Of a stretch of DNA of 64,000 nt, positions 48,295 through 61,610 are shown one piece after another (position 1 is the stretch's first letter; the number at the start of each line of letters is the position of its first letter). The notes beneath the pieces were generated by a model. That model was not told the DNA's origin. It saw nothing but the letters and a program-made list of their open reading frames with translations, and ran no database searches. The DNA comes from Blastobasis lacticolella (lineage: Eukaryota; Arthropoda; Insecta; Lepidoptera; Blastobasidae). The stretch lies in NCBI GenBank assembly GCA_905147135.1, contig LR990050.1:10972001-11036000 (forward strand), read 5' to 3'. The position numbers and the translations under genes were made by a program.

Positions 48295-48850
48295 GTAAGG
48301 CCAACACCGACAGACACTACTTAGGGGTAACGAGGCAAGGTAAGTGTAACTAACCTTTAATCTAGAAAGAACAAAATGTAAGTAGGATACAATCAGCTGA
48401 ACAGTTTTGGGAGTATTGGATTGTCTTGTGAGAGACCAGCAAATGTAAATAATAAGGATGTAATAATGTGGATGCTTTCGTATACATCTCTGGCTATCCT
48501 GTTTAGGGATGGTGCCGTGAACGTAATTATTAAGATATTTTGAATGTAACTAAACTTACCTAAATGAAATTAGTTTACGATTGCTGCAAATCTTTTGAAT
48601 GAACGTCGTAAAGATACCTTGCAATTAGCTACAAGGAGAATAAGGACTATAAAGACAGCCTAGCACGGCTATAAAGCAAGCTCAATGTGCAATGATATCA
48701 CATTCTCTATATGGGTGCCAGTTATCACGCTGTACTAATGGATAAAGTTAAGAGTATGGGTGCAACGGGGTCAGTCGTAGGTTATCGTTTGTCAATAAAA
48801 TTTATGTCTGACAAATTTCCGAGTGCTTAAGATAGGTACGTTTACGATTT
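48295..48850 (+). other. Start of a long putative first intron
   Basis: It begins at the GTAAGG donor. The sequence is AT-rich with no second exon and no repeat recognised before the SINE. Confidence 0.55.
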
Positions 48851-49143
48851 TAGACGACCTGAGTGGTTCAGTTGGTTTACATGTCTGCCACGCAGAGGTC
48901 CCGGGTTTGATTCCTGGCTGAGCAGAAATTGAAATGATGATTTTAATTTCTGTTACGGGTCCGGGTGTTTTTATAATAAGTATGTATTTAAAAGTATTTA
49001 TGTAGTTTATCAGTTATCTAGCACCCATGATTGGAGCTAGATGGCGCTTAGTGAATTGTCCAAGCATGTTTATTTAAGTCGTAGATTAGGTCCGAACTAA
49101 AACTAAGCATTGTTATAAATAATAAATAAATAAATAAATATTC
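48851..49143 (+). mobile_element. tRNA-derived SINE, full-length, plus orientation
   Basis: A tRNA-like head has an A-box-type ctgagtggttcagttgg (48859-48875) and a B-box-type ggtttgattcc (48904-48914). The body matches 36685-36865: tatttaaaag, gtagtttatcagttatctag, cacccat, ggagctagatggcgct. The 3' end is an (AAAT)n tail at about 49120-49143. The body is one I associate with butterfly Metulj-type SINEs. It lies in the sense strand of the putative intron about 560 bases after the exon. Confidence 0.88.
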
Positions 49144-49230
49144 GTGGACAAATTCACACAGTGCCATCTAGCCCCAAACTAAGCAAAGCTTGTACTATGG
49201 GTGCTAGATAACTGACATACTACTTAATTG
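49144..49230 (-). mobile_element. SINE 3' part, minus orientation, tail-to-tail with the previous copy
   Basis: The reverse complement reads tagtatgtcagttatctagc, acccatagtacaagctttgc, ttagtttggggctagatggc, actgtgtgaat: the same family body. The AT tail is shared with the upstream copy. The 5' head is missing. The two copies could pair in one RNA over about 60-90 bases. Confidence 0.82.
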
Positions 49231-51470
49231 TTGTAACAATGGTAACAGTAAATTAGTTAAAGAATCGGCCAGTTAAATAGGAAATATTCTGCAGCGGTGA
49301 GATGAAACAGTACCTAATGGCGAGCCGTCGGCGCACATAAATAACGATAAAGCCGACCGCAGGAATACCTCGCCAAGCGACAAACTAAATGGTCCCCTCA
49401 AAACATACGTATTATTAAACAATACCATAGCATAGCACGTGTTTTATTATAACATGTTCCTTCTCTAGTGGAACATACACGTACGTGACAGGATTTCATG
49501 TGAAGATTATCTTAATGTTTGAATGATCTTGAATATATTACGAGGCTTTTTAGGATTGTTTGAAAGTTCAATGATCCTGAACGGAATATTTTTTTCTTTA
49601 TAAGAAAAGTGCCCGAAAACTATCCGTAAACAAACAAACTCCGACGCCTAACCGGAAGTATACTTAATAAAAAGAATCCGAAAGAAATAAGGAAAATGTT
49701 CGATTCAATTGACTAGTTGAATCAGCCGGCGGTACTTGTTTACTTTGCAGCCCCAGCGTCCGCCCCTCGTATACGCAGCCACTACACAAAGTAATAATAA
49801 AGCGCCTGAAGCCAGAAAACATCTATTTCATTATATCGCACGACTACATAAACACGGGAGGCGCAGCAGCCCCACAAACCTCCAAAGACCGCAGAACATT
49901 ATTAAAGTAAGGCACTACACAAAACTAATTCGGCGGCTCTTATTCGGGTATTCGGGTTTTCCTTTGGGGGTTCGGATCGGCGTTCCCGAGTAACGAACCG
50001 CGCTGCAGGGCGGGGGCGGAGGCCGAAGATCCGTGCATGCAGATATTGTGCTAATGGCGACTGCGGACGGCCGGATGCGCGGCCCGTGCGCCCGCGCGAC
50101 CGTAAATCATATTTTTATACTTGCCGGGCGCAGTTACCGCCATCTGCGACACCCCAATCGCGCTCAGCTTAATTTCGACAGATTCGAGGGCGAATCCCAA
50201 CTATTAATATTGCAATATCAGCGCGAAACGGTCGCGTCGCTACAACGAATATCCACCAAATTATCTCTTGGGGATAATCGGTTATCTAACGAGACTCGAT
50301 TCATTATCTTGCGCAAAGAGATCGCAGAAATGATTAAAAATGTGGAGTTGTGGCGAATCAAGGTTATTGACACAAGTGCGTAATGACATCGGTTGTATGT
50401 GGTACGCCGATGATCGATAACGGAAGCGGTATTTGACGCCGGCGGTGAGTGAAGAATGTAATTTCCTTTACAATGTGTTAACAAGGGCCGGGCGCGGGGC
50501 CCGCGTATGGCGGTTAAGTGCACGCAACAATGACTGGGGCAGATAGCATCGGCTGACCCCTCGATGCTCATGCCCGAGCGCCGCTGCTCTTCAAGGAACC
50601 AATCATTAAACCGAAAGGTGCATAAGACACGAAACCGACTCACTCACCTGGAACAGTGCCCAATGGGCAAACCTCCATACCTAATCAACATTGGGAAACC
50701 ATTGAATAATTTCAGTCAATATATCAATATTCAAATTATCATAATTTACCATAACCATTCATATTTCGCTGTTGAGACATTGCCGTTCTTTAAAACCCGA
50801 ATTAGATTGTTACGCAACCTTAACACAAAATGTCGTTTAAACTCTGTCTTTCTATCGGTTCGGAATTATAAAATGTGAGTAAAATGTAACGTGTCTTCAA
50901 CACACTGGCTTGACGTTTAAAATGTACACAAGCAAATCGTTTTAATGCACATCAATTCGAAAAGTTATTTCGTATCCAATTAGACCTGTTTGAGGCACAT
51001 TATTACAGAGCTGTCCACAGCCAGTAATTTCACAGCCTCTTTGTCCGTTCACTCACTGCGAGTGTTCAATGACTCACCCAAAATACTAGATTTTGTTTGG
51101 TTTCGTGTTTAACGGGTGCACATTCAAAGCTTGTTTTGTTATTGAAAGGCATGTTGTTCCACTCTTAAAGCCATTTCTATTTCGTTTGTACTTACTGCTT
51201 ACGTAAGTGTTACTTAATGTTGATTGGGAATCGGCCGAATGTTCTAAGAACACGAGTTAGCTTGGTGTTAACAGAGACAGTGTAGCGAGCTAATGCTCTT
51301 GCTCGCTGTTCTTACCCCATGTTCGTCTGTTGTAAACCCACCGGAATGTGTTGAATTATTTGGATACCTACTTATTCGATATAAAGTCATTGGAATCACA
51401 TCCTAAATAGGAACCGAAGTGCCTACAAAGACCTACACCACTTGAATGTCACTTGTTGTTATTAATTAAG
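49231..51470. other. Intron-like non-coding DNA with an island at 49950-50560
   Basis: The 49970-50130 part is strongly CpG-rich (gcagggcgggggcggaggcc). The frames at 50033-50383 (plus, 116 aa) and 50218-50643 (minus, 141 aa) overlap on opposite strands and have no recognisable domain. The first lacks a splice acceptor in good context, so no second exon is called. Confidence 0.45.
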
Positions 51471-53000
51471 CAATAACAAAACTTAGGTTACACTTAGCGA
51501 GCAGATCCCTAAGACATTAAACAGGGGCTCGGTAATTAGCGGGGAAGGTAAACATCGGCAAATGCGGCGAGTGTCTGCAAAGACACGATCGGCACGCCGC
51601 CGCCGGGCCCGGGCTCCCGAACTGACAGTAAATATTTGATCATATGCGAAGCCGGGAAGTTCAGCCGAGCAAGAAATGATTTCCATACGGTCCGGACAGC
51701 GCAAACACCGCCGCCCGCGCCGCTCGCTCAGCCATCAAACTCCAACACAAACCTACAACTTAGTTAATAGCATTTAGATTTAGACGATCGCTAGCATCGC
51801 AAACAGCCCCCTTTGCGCGGATTCGCTTTGTTACAAAATCCAATTCGAGCGACTCCACTACACCGTCTCCGCGACTAAATTGAATGGCCATAATTAATTG
51901 TTCATGTCACTCTGCTAATTAGTTTATGTATCCTGACGTACGTGTGGATAAAGATAATTCACCGAGTTGGGCGCACTGGGTTCCTGTCAATTAAACCGGA
52001 GCAGTTTAGCGGGAGATCATACATAACCACCGCGGCTGGGGCTCAAAGGTGAATTGCACGAAGGATCATTACCCGCTCAGTGCAAAGTAGCTCTAAAGCT
52101 CTGCAGTCAAGTGTATGCCAAGCACAGAGCCGCGCGGGCGTGCCTGTGTATTTATTTAGCTGACACATGCTGGCAATATTTAGTTAGGAACTAGTTGGGC
52201 TCTTCTGGCAGCAGAATATTGGCAGAAGTGTCCCTATTACTGAGATTGCCTGAAGCCACTGTTGCCCAAGTGCCTTATATCAAGTACTTGCTCTAACAGA
52301 AGTATTCCATGATTACATTACTTTCGTAAATACAGATGCGGACAAATGTTCAATAACTTCGACCTAAAGCCAGTCTTCATTGTAGTATTTTTTGTGACGT
52401 CAACAAAATATAACAAAACCATTGCATTGTGTTATGGTGACGGCCAACATTTTGTATTGTATAGAATGAAAATGCGAACAAACAAACCACATGTTACAAA
52501 TTCACTCTCATATTGATTTAAGTTAATTGAGTTACTCTTTCAATTATTCATTTGGCTTTCCAACCCTTCCAAATGAAGCTCGGTGCGGCCGACCCTTGAA
52601 CTCCGCCTGTGCTTATACTTAGAATGTTTTACGAAGTTATCACTGAGAATAGAGATCGATTGTAGTGGCTTGTGGCGTCTTATTAATAGGCCGGGTAATG
52701 AGAGGAAACGCCCCATCGAGCTAGCACGGTGTCCTCTTGTGCCGTGGCGTGGAGGGCTCGCGCGGTCGCTCCCGGCTCCAATCAAACGGTCACAGCAATC
52801 GCAGCCCGCTGCAGGAAGTTCAATTACCTCCTTTAAATTTCAATGTTTAATGTCGACACAATCATTTCATTAAACTGAATCTTGCTATTCCAATCGCTCA
52901 TAATTGGCTCGATGGGACGAACCAATTACGCTGTGACAGTGGCATCACGTTGCATCTGGGTTCGTCGGCTACCGTCTCGCCTTTGTGGCAATAACGATCA
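51471..53000. promoter_or_regulatory. Cluster of GC-rich islands, possible intronic enhancers
   Basis: Island cores lie at 51490-51730, 51990-52150 and 52590-52830. ccgccgccgggcccgggctc near 51597 is very CpG-rich, and gccataattaattgttcatg (51888) adds homeodomain and Sox-type words next to it. Short frames on both strands are shadows of composition. Regulatory function is inferred. Confidence 0.25.
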
Positions 53001-54440
53001 AAGGGTGCAACATTTTGGTCTCCTTTAATTAAAATCATTCAAAAATGTGCACCAAGTTTATTAATATCGACTTCAATTGAACGCAACGCAACATAAAAAC
53101 AATTCCATTGGAATCGAAATGGAAATAATGGTCACCTCCGTCAAAATCTATTTGGTGAGCCATCAATCGGACCGCAACAAAGCTTATCAACAATGTATGA
53201 CGTTCTGTTCGGGACAAAGGATAATCCTTGTTCGCAGCCGGAGAGTCGGATATAAATCTTCCACGGCGACATCGATCGGCCGACTCGCACGCACATAATC
53301 CCGTCGCCGTGACGACATCCCCAATACTTATCTCTCCTAACGTTTGTAAACAAACCACTTTTCGTTTGAATAATACACTCGTTGAGGTGAGGCACTGAAT
53401 ACAATGGCGAGCCTGTAATAGTTTCCGTTTTGAATAAGAGATGCCTATTGTCTCCCTTCAATATTGATTGACTTCGTCTTGGGATGGCAGCTTTTGAAAT
53501 TGTTTTCCTGTGTTGCGACATCAAACGTTACTCCAGTGAGCGTGTTGAAGGATCGCTCAAAAGGATAACGCTGTAGAGACTGACATAATAGGTATAATCA
53601 CACTGCAAAGATAATGATATGAATGGACTATTGTCTCCTAAAATTGTATGTGGTGTGATAGCCGTTTTCCGTTGGTTGTGGTTGAGGCGATGATTATCAT
53701 AAATATATGTTACGGAGTTCATCGCACCTCAGCATCATAACTAAGTGCTATGAATAGAGTTACCTATATTTCGTCATGTCTGGAGACAGCCATCGCTCGG
53801 GCGACAGCCGCTGGAAGGGGATCGTAGACCGGACGGACGCATATCGGGATAGGGTGTTTCAGCTTAACCCGTTTTAAAAATAAACAAACTGCCGTGCGTC
53901 CGAATAAATACTAACCTCGCTTTGACACTGCCTCCTATAAATAACTGTAATGAATAGCCGGCTGGCATTCCCGTAGTAATATGTAATGTCGACGTTTCCT
54001 CGCGTGGATTTATTTCTCTCCTTATTTGAATATTTTATAATTCAGAAGGATAGGCTGCCATACCCCGACAATTAAATAAACATTAGTAACCGGCACCTTT
54101 TAGCTGATAGCGTGTAATAAATTCTGATGCTGTTTGAAAACGCAGAAAGTTTACGGCCAGTAATGCTAAGCCGACTTAAACCATTCAATCAGACCACAAT
54201 GGGATTGTAATTCTCTGCTGGCTTACCCGCTTAATTTATTGCACTTATTCAATTCTAATAATGCTGTAAGTTTACAAGGTCAAAACCTCAATAATTTTGC
54301 AAGCCGTCCAAATGAACGTACCACACCCTTTCTGTTGTGAAAGATATTGATTATGTACATTCTCTTAAATATGCAAATGCATAGGAGTTGCTGTCCAAAC
54401 AAGGTGCTATTGTAAGAGTGTAGTGTACTTTGTGCAGTGG
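53001..54440. other. Intron-like non-coding DNA
   Basis: Two opposing frames at 53035-53524 (minus, up to 127 aa) and 53077-53298 (plus) show no domain. A GC patch is at 53780-53850. Nothing else was recognised. Confidence 0.45.
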
Positions 54441-55445
54441 TGTGCAAGTAGCTGAAATATTCCGGCGGGCACGGTGGGCAGGTTCTCGGAGTCATGTGTG
54501 TTTGGTGAGAGCTGCCCAAACAGCGGACCACACAGGGTGGCTCCGCGGCCGCGCCCTCCCGAGATAACAGACGCGCGCGCCGCTCTCCGCGCACTTATCT
54601 AAACACTTAACCTCCACCATACACAAACAAAGCTGCCCCTAACTTACTTTTTATCACGAAACACCTTTCCTTTTTACCCTTTAGGGCTTCGCGGCCTGCA
54701 TGCTCGCGTGCCTTCGCGGAGTGCCTTTGTTTGCGTCCGGAAATTCATACATTTTGCCGCAATGTGCAGTTAAGTGAAGATACGTACAGGAATGTCTCTT
54801 TAGTTTTATAAACGGGCTATCCTCGTTTTGTCCGACGACTTTAAAGATAATTTAAATACAAAATGTGTTTCGCCGCAGGTGTGCTTTGCTATATTGCGAG
54901 ACAATTGGGTAGGTAGTGAAGTAGTGACGCATCAGCGTCGTTATCAAAAATTCCAAGATATGAGTACAAAAAAACCTTTTAAGACGAGTACCTACCTTCC
55001 TACCAAAAAAGGTTACGACTCAACCTTTCTAATAACAGTTTTGGTCTTGTCCAAGGTACACGTCATCGGGCGTGACTAACGAATGGCTCGCCCTACAGAC
55101 CCTAAATTCAGAGTCGTAAGTATCAGAGACACGAGGCGGCCGCCGTATCTGCCGGCTGCCGAACATTACCATAACTCTAGCCGAACCATAAACGTAATTA
55201 GAGACACCAATAACACACGGAACACTCGAAACACATTAATCCGTTTTGATTTGGAAGGGTTATCGCCCCGAGGTGTACATCAAACCTTGTTACGGCGGGG
55301 TCCTGCCACACTTACAAGTACACCAGTTATAAAATAATCGTAACTTTCTCGAGCGACTGTGACACACGGCGGGTGAAATACGAGCGGCTCCGTGGCTGCG
55401 TGGGCGCGGATGAAGATCTCCGGGAAAACAAATTAATGTTAAATG
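54441..55445. promoter_or_regulatory. GC-rich island pair, possible regulatory DNA
   Basis: Cores at 54460-54600 (ctccgcggccgcgccctccc, 54540) and 55120-55420 (cgaggcggccgccgtatctg, 55131). The intervening DNA is AT-rich with an aaaaaaccttttaag/aaaaaaggtt pair. No exon. Confidence 0.22.
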
Positions 55446-57940
55446 TGCTTGTATGTCCAAAATAAGAAATTATGAGAGCGCACCTACTCTCCCAAGTGCG
55501 TAATTACGCCTATAACGACCGAGTGGCGTTCCAAAGCGTCGCACGGAATGTAGAGTCACTTCTAAACTCAAATACTGTAATTACATAGTAGCGGTAAATA
55601 CTTAATGCAAATGGCATTCATTAATATTTTATTCTCAGATAACAGCGGTAAATCGATTAATATGTTGTATGCCACGACTTTAATATGGCTATCAGCGTTG
55701 TCTTGTAGCTTAATGATTCGATATTTTACGGGCGTTTCTCAGACTAGCTCCCACGGATGTAACTTAGGAATGATTTCTATTATACTTCCCTATAGAATAG
55801 TACCTATAATTAGTTCGATATACAACGTTTAGACATTTATTCTGGCCTTGGTGCTTAAAGGAAAAATCCCATAGGTCCCACCCCATAGTAGTAGCTGATT
55901 ATTCTTGAAATTACTAAGATTCAACAGAAAACTTTTACATTCCCGAACGTTAGTCCAACTAGTTAACCCGCGACAAAAATACTCACTAAAACAACCATAC
56001 ATTATAAGCACATTAAATCGTTTCTCTCATGGCTAATGGTATAATCTTCGTCGCTACTAACGTAAATATATAATGGGTTTATTATAATACTAGCCCAATT
56101 TTCATAATGCGTGAACCGTAAGCTTAGTTCTTTAAAATTATTATCATTTGAAAACACGGCAGCTTACAATTATCTATGAAAACATTAGCTATTTTAACAA
56201 GGTTTCCATGTTGTTTCTCACAGTAGACAGCTAAATGTCAGTTAGGCGGTTGATCGTCGAACGTTACGGACATTAGAAGTGTAAATATTCAATGATTCAA
56301 CTGTAAACATCGCTTTGCAATTCAATCACTATGGGGAAGGTAGTGCCCTTATCGTCGGTGACCGTTCAACCATGGCCATACAGGATTACACCCTGCCTGA
56401 GTTCTAAAATTTAAACAAAAGATGACCTCACATTTCCTTTTCACATGTTCCGCACCACGACACACCTTCACCTGACTATTCGACTCCCAAAATATGTGTT
56501 TACGGCACACTAATGACACCTATTCTTGTCTCCTTAATTTATGTCTATTATTTTCACTTCCTGCTGTTTTACTATGTAAGTACGTTCATTTGAACCCTCC
56601 TTGGGAAACGGATGATACCAAATATTCTACAAGCACCATTTATTTGCAATAATGAAAGCGGGTGCCATAGTGATTCTGGTAGCGCAACGCAATATCGAAA
56701 TTGAAACCGACCGTGTTTAATTGATAAAATATTACACATGAAATTGTGCTTTAATAAATTTCATGGGCCATAAGTTGAATATGGCTACGAAATGTAGATG
56801 AGAGAGAATGTCAATCGAGTTGAATTTAAAAAGGGGAGCTGCGGATTCGCGGGACACGGGTAATGTGGTGCAGCGGCCTCGCGCCCCTCGACTCAGCGGT
56901 TTTCTGGACTAATTTGAAAATTTTCCCATTCAATATATGAAAAAGATTCCTCCCAACGCTTTTGATCGCACCGCTTTAAGGTTGAAAATGGAACGAATTA
57001 TTGTGCAACCCAAATAAGAACTTCAATCAGTCTCCCTCATTCTGACTGCGACGTCGTCGTTGCACGCCATTTTGTCAACCGCTTTAATATTTATAGCTTT
57101 GTACTTAACTACTCGTGTTGTTCTTACTTTTACTGCGTTTTTATTGTAATGCGCCTTTCGTTTTGAATAGCAAGGTAATTTGATATGGACTCTTAAACTT
57201 TATTACACCCTATCTGAGTATTGTCGTCGCTTTTATTATGTACCAGTGGGTACTACTAAGTATTCAGACTGAATAGTCTATCTCCACGTTAAGCTGGCGC
57301 GTTGATCAATGGAAAGCAAATGCCCTTATCGACCGCTTTGAACTCGCAAGTTATTTGTCTTTCATTAGGCTCCAGATCGAGGAAATCGCGTAATGGACCC
57401 TCATTTGTATCTTTGACTGTATAAATAATGACGCAAGGGAGATCTGCACGAGCCGCAGTCGCCCAATACAAACATAATTGAGCCAATATTGTCATAAGCC
57501 CCGATATCCTGTGTGGCTTGGCTCGCATAATTAGAAGTTGAAACAAATGACAGATACCATTTTTACGAGGTCACATGCAATTTGTACATTTCCTTAAACT
57601 GAGATATCCATCTACCGTCGCTGGATTAGTATTCAGTTTCATATTCATGATGAAACATATTATATTCCAATGTTCATTCGTGCCGCCCGACTATAAAGTA
57701 ATTCCATCATACATCAAAAGTTTTCCAGCGCACGGGTCGGAGCCGTCCGGCGGCGAGCGTCCGTATTTCGAAAGTTGCTTATGAAAAGGTACGCGAGTCG
57801 GAATATTCCCGTGCCATCTCATCCCGCACTCGCATTTCAAAGTAGCCGTGTTATGGGATAAAATTAAACATTACCCGACGGACCGAATTCGTGTAACAAG
57901 CAAGACTCCGGCCGCAGCGAGCCCATACCTACACATACCT
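55446..57940. other. Intron-like AT-rich non-coding DNA
   Basis: No gene or recognised repeat. GC patches are small (56830-56900, 57730-57770). Short frames at 55605-55832 and 57289-57546 have no domain. Confidence 0.45.
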
Positions 57941-58370
57941 ACCACATAGAGTGCATTGATCGATTAGCCGTAATATCCGTCGATGGCCGTGCGGTGTGTA
58001 CACAGTGCGGCGCAGGGCCGCCGCGGACACTACCCATGTCAAACGAGCGCCTGCGAGCCCTATCCATTATCGAAGGAGGTGGGGGTGGAAGGAATGCGAT
58101 AAAATTTTTCAATCAGGCAACCGCCGAAAAATATTTACAGTGTAACCCGAGGCAGCAGGGACGACAATATTGTGGAGCGGAGCGATACGCGCTAGGCGCC
58201 CGCGGCGGCGGCGGGCCTTCCGCCTCTTTGTGCGCCTCTGTCGAAATAATATTGAACCCGGTGAAATACGGGCGGCCGCGGCGCCTCCTGCGAAACCGTT
58301 TTTCCGTTTCACTGAACAATAGCAAGTATTTAGTTTAGGACCTGCGATCCACTCGGGTTCGGCTCGTTTA
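57941..58370. promoter_or_regulatory. CpG-rich island
   Basis: GC-rich from about 57980 to 58300, including gcgcccgcggcggcggcggg (58197). It gives three overlapping frames (57994-58338 plus; 58109-58492 and 58113-58325 minus), consistent with GC bias and not with coding. It is separated by AT-rich DNA on both sides. Confidence 0.22.
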
Positions 58371-61344
58371 CTCCGGTAGTTATCTTTGCCATAATAAGGA
58401 AGGTACGTGTCCATACCTCGTATTTCACGATACAAGATATCTTTTACCCATCTTACGACTCTGCAATAAAGTGAAATAATATTTAAATCCAACCATAAAC
58501 TATTACCTATATAGGATTTTCTCGTCTTCTCGGGTCCAATTCCAGAGATTTTATTTTAACTTACCATGCAAAGCCTAAGTCTACCTCGTTTCGTATCCAA
58601 GCTAAGACTCGTCCTGCCCTTTTAGCATAACCCGACTAGTTTTCTTAGTGTTTATTGCTGCATTTAATTTGCATGGATTTCAATATTGGCGTAATAGTGT
58701 TCGCCTTTTATGGGCATATGGTGTCAGACTGTTAGGTGAGACGCCTGAAGCAAATGGGAGTTGTCGCTAAGGCGCGGCCATAGCAGCGGTCGCAGGCAGT
58801 GTCTAATGGAAAATAGTTTATCAGGTTCGGCGGCGGCGGCGGCAGGCGGGTGCGCGTGAGCACAATTATTTACAGCGGGTCCCCGCAGTCTACGGCCGCT
58901 GTAATTGGCCGGTTATTCGCTATCGCTCCCATTCATTCCTACGCGATAAACTTGCCTCGGGACGCGTTTGCGGACGCGGTGAGCTCGTTCGATGCAACTG
59001 CGCCAGATTATCTTCGGTTATTATAGTCTGCGGTAAGTGCAGCCGCGTCACATATTTCAGGAGCACGTATTACGGTTGTCTAGTTGCGTCTAAGTTATTG
59101 ATCCACAGATAATATGAGGGATTTACACCTTGAAGATGTTCCTTATAAGATAAGGAAACCAACTAGTGGTTGTCGATCTGTGTATCGGTAAAAAGGGTAT
59201 CAGAATCATTAACGATTATCGCATTGACTATTTTAGCTTATTAATTCAAAATGTGAATCAGAAATGAGCTTCCGTCGTGTGATGAATTCCAGGAAATTTG
59301 CGCGCTAAATATAATCCCGCGTCGGAGACGCACGCGGCGACGGCCACTCTCCTATTCATGAATCAACTTCAGCATTACCTAACTGGACTGGCGACCAAAA
59401 CAACCGCGCATGAGGGTTATTAATACAAGAGGCGAGTTCAACGAATCCGAGAGTGTGCATTTAAATCCTGCGCCGGGCACTCGCAGTGCACGCACGAAAT
59501 GCGTATTTATACAGACAAATTATGCCTCCACTCCCATTTATCTACAGAAACACCTGATGAGCAGTCGTTAGCGCGAGCCGCAGCTTCCTACATAAGAACT
59601 CGTATCCACGAACACGTTCCACGCCAATTATTATAAACCTAATCGACTGTCATAGATTACGTTGTTTATTACCGATAACACGTAAATTAATAAGGCACTA
59701 AAAACGTTCTCTTCGGTTTCGTGGAATAAGATGCTATTTTAAAACCCATTTTTGACTAATGTTTTTAATTAATCTGTTGGGTGTGCTCGCCGTCGAACGA
59801 GGCAGCTATTTAAGCGGACAGATTCCGGGCGTGGCCCAGGATTCCAGCAGACGGCCGAGCGCCACTCGCCCGCCCTGCCACTATTTATCTGAAACTCTTT
59901 TTAGTCACCATGGATTAACATGGATGCTCGTAAATCCTCCTTGATCGTGAACGCTTTAGCTTGCAGTCTTAATAATAGAAAAGGTGGTAATTTTATTCCG
60001 GTTCTTTATGCCGAACGCTTAGTCGGGGGAGGAAATTGGCATAGCGGGGCGACGCCATTGTTACACATTGCGTTTTAAATTGGGGGCTTTCTTGAATTTA
60101 CACCCATGACTTGCAGCCGGAGGGCGGCCGGCGAGGGACGCGTCTTCCGCGCTCGCCGATCGATGGGGCCCGCGCCTGCCGCCTTTATTGCACCGAACAC
60201 CGAGCACCGACGCATCTCCGAAGCCGCCCGCCGCGGCAAGGGCGAAGGCCTGTCTCTTTGACATTTGAATACAAACGAATACGTCACACCATACATTAAA
60301 CCGAAACACTCCATTGTATCTCTTCGATATAATGCGTTTAAATTCTTAATTTGTATTCAGTATATTATTCTCGCGAAACAATTATCCCTGAAAGCCTCTC
60401 AACGACGTCTCGGGCGAGATGCTTTTATCTCTTTGTTTCCATTCAATGCGGAGGGCAATTAGTTCGAACGTTTATGAAAATAAACTTAAACGATAGCCTT
60501 ATTACAAAATATTATTCACATTATAATCGATAAGGATCTCGGAGCGGCTTTTCGACCCTCGCAACGAATGTAAGGGGCGTTTTAAGATCGTCTACAAAAA
60601 GAAAATCAAATGGATAGAGGCGGTGCCGCATCTATATGGGTGGAATGAGGCCCTCATTCGACCCGAAAGATGTGCTGAGCTTGTTGATCAGACTGTGGTG
60701 GAGACCTTTTATTCCATCGATCGTCAGAAGTTGCCGAGCAAAATCCCTACATTTTCTTACAGTATGGACGAAACCTAGTCCAAAGAGCTGGTGAAAACAG
60801 CTGCGTAATGTGGTATACATCAAAATTTATAAAAATAATTAGGTTAGCTGTAATAATTGTGCGTGCACGCACATGCTATTATACAGGTATTTGCACGAAA
60901 ATTTTTCATTAAAGGTCCACATCTACCTACTTGTACTTTTTTTGACAATGCGGAATGTTGTAGCGGCCTAATGGGTTGAAAAGTCAAGGCGACTTGTTTT
61001 TGTGGTAAGGACTGTTTTCGTTGGCTCATCTGCTATGCACCACTTTACAATTGCTGCAAGCTGTCGGCAACCGGTCACAATCCACCTGTTCTGTGTATGC
61101 ATAAATACGCATGTCATTCCATTGTAGAGTTACCTATATAGGATATGCCTTTTTTATTTAGAATACCTTTGAAATTTCAGTTGTATTATCTACTTTACTT
61201 GAATTTTCATAGTCTGTTATTAATTTCTCTTCGCAATACTTCTCTAACTCGCTATTGTATAACTTGAGCTATTGTATTTTTATAAGGAACAAACGCTATA
61301 CATTGATATGAGATGCTATGTATATTCAAATAGATCAGAATTTA
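58371..61344. other. Intron-like non-coding DNA with several islands
   Basis: Islands at 58780-59000 (ggcggcggcggcggcaggcg), 59300-59350, 59780-59890 and 60100-60250 (gcggccggcgagggacgcgt). The frames over these islands run in opposing phases. 60560-60830 is a mid-GC stretch with no assignable homology. No gene. Confidence 0.42.
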
Positions 61345-61610
61345 GTTATGCTTCAATCAATGAAGATTCAAACCTCCGTGACCCTGGAAACCTGGCCACA
61401 TTGGATCATGGTTACATATTTAGTCCCCTGAATGTGCAGGTTTTATCACCATGTTTTCCCTCACCGTAAGAGCATCGGTTAGTATTCAACATTACTAATA
61501 CATAACTCAGGAAAGAGTCATTGGTACATGTACGTAGTGCGGGATTCGAACCCTATACCTCTCGTTTACGAGTCGGATACCCTAACCGCTCGGTCACCGA
61601 AGCTTCTCCT
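61345..61610 (-). mobile_element. tRNA-derived SINE, minus orientation
   Basis: On the minus strand a tRNA-like head occupies 61539-61603, with an A-box-type tgaccgagcgg (61586-61596) and a perfect B-box ggttcgaatcc (61542-61552). The body then reads toward lower coordinates. On the plus strand it shows tgcaggttttatcaccatgt and tttccctcaccgtaagagca, which match the widespread moth/butterfly module 'gcaggtttcctcacgatgttttccttcaccg'. Its body differs from the SINE at 48851, so it is a second family. No poly-A/AAAT tail was clearly seen at the low-coordinate end. Confidence 0.78.

Noticed and set aside
48859..48914. Possible functional tRNA gene
   Set aside because: The A- and B-box-like words belong to a SINE head with a diverged B-box and an AAAT tail.
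50033..50383. 116-aa frame as a possible second exon
   Set aside because: Overlapped by a 141-aa minus frame. No convincing acceptor in the right phase upstream.
61539..61603. Possible functional tRNA gene (perfect B-box)
   Set aside because: It is followed by a typical SINE body, and the acceptor and anticodon arms do not fold into a canonical tRNA.
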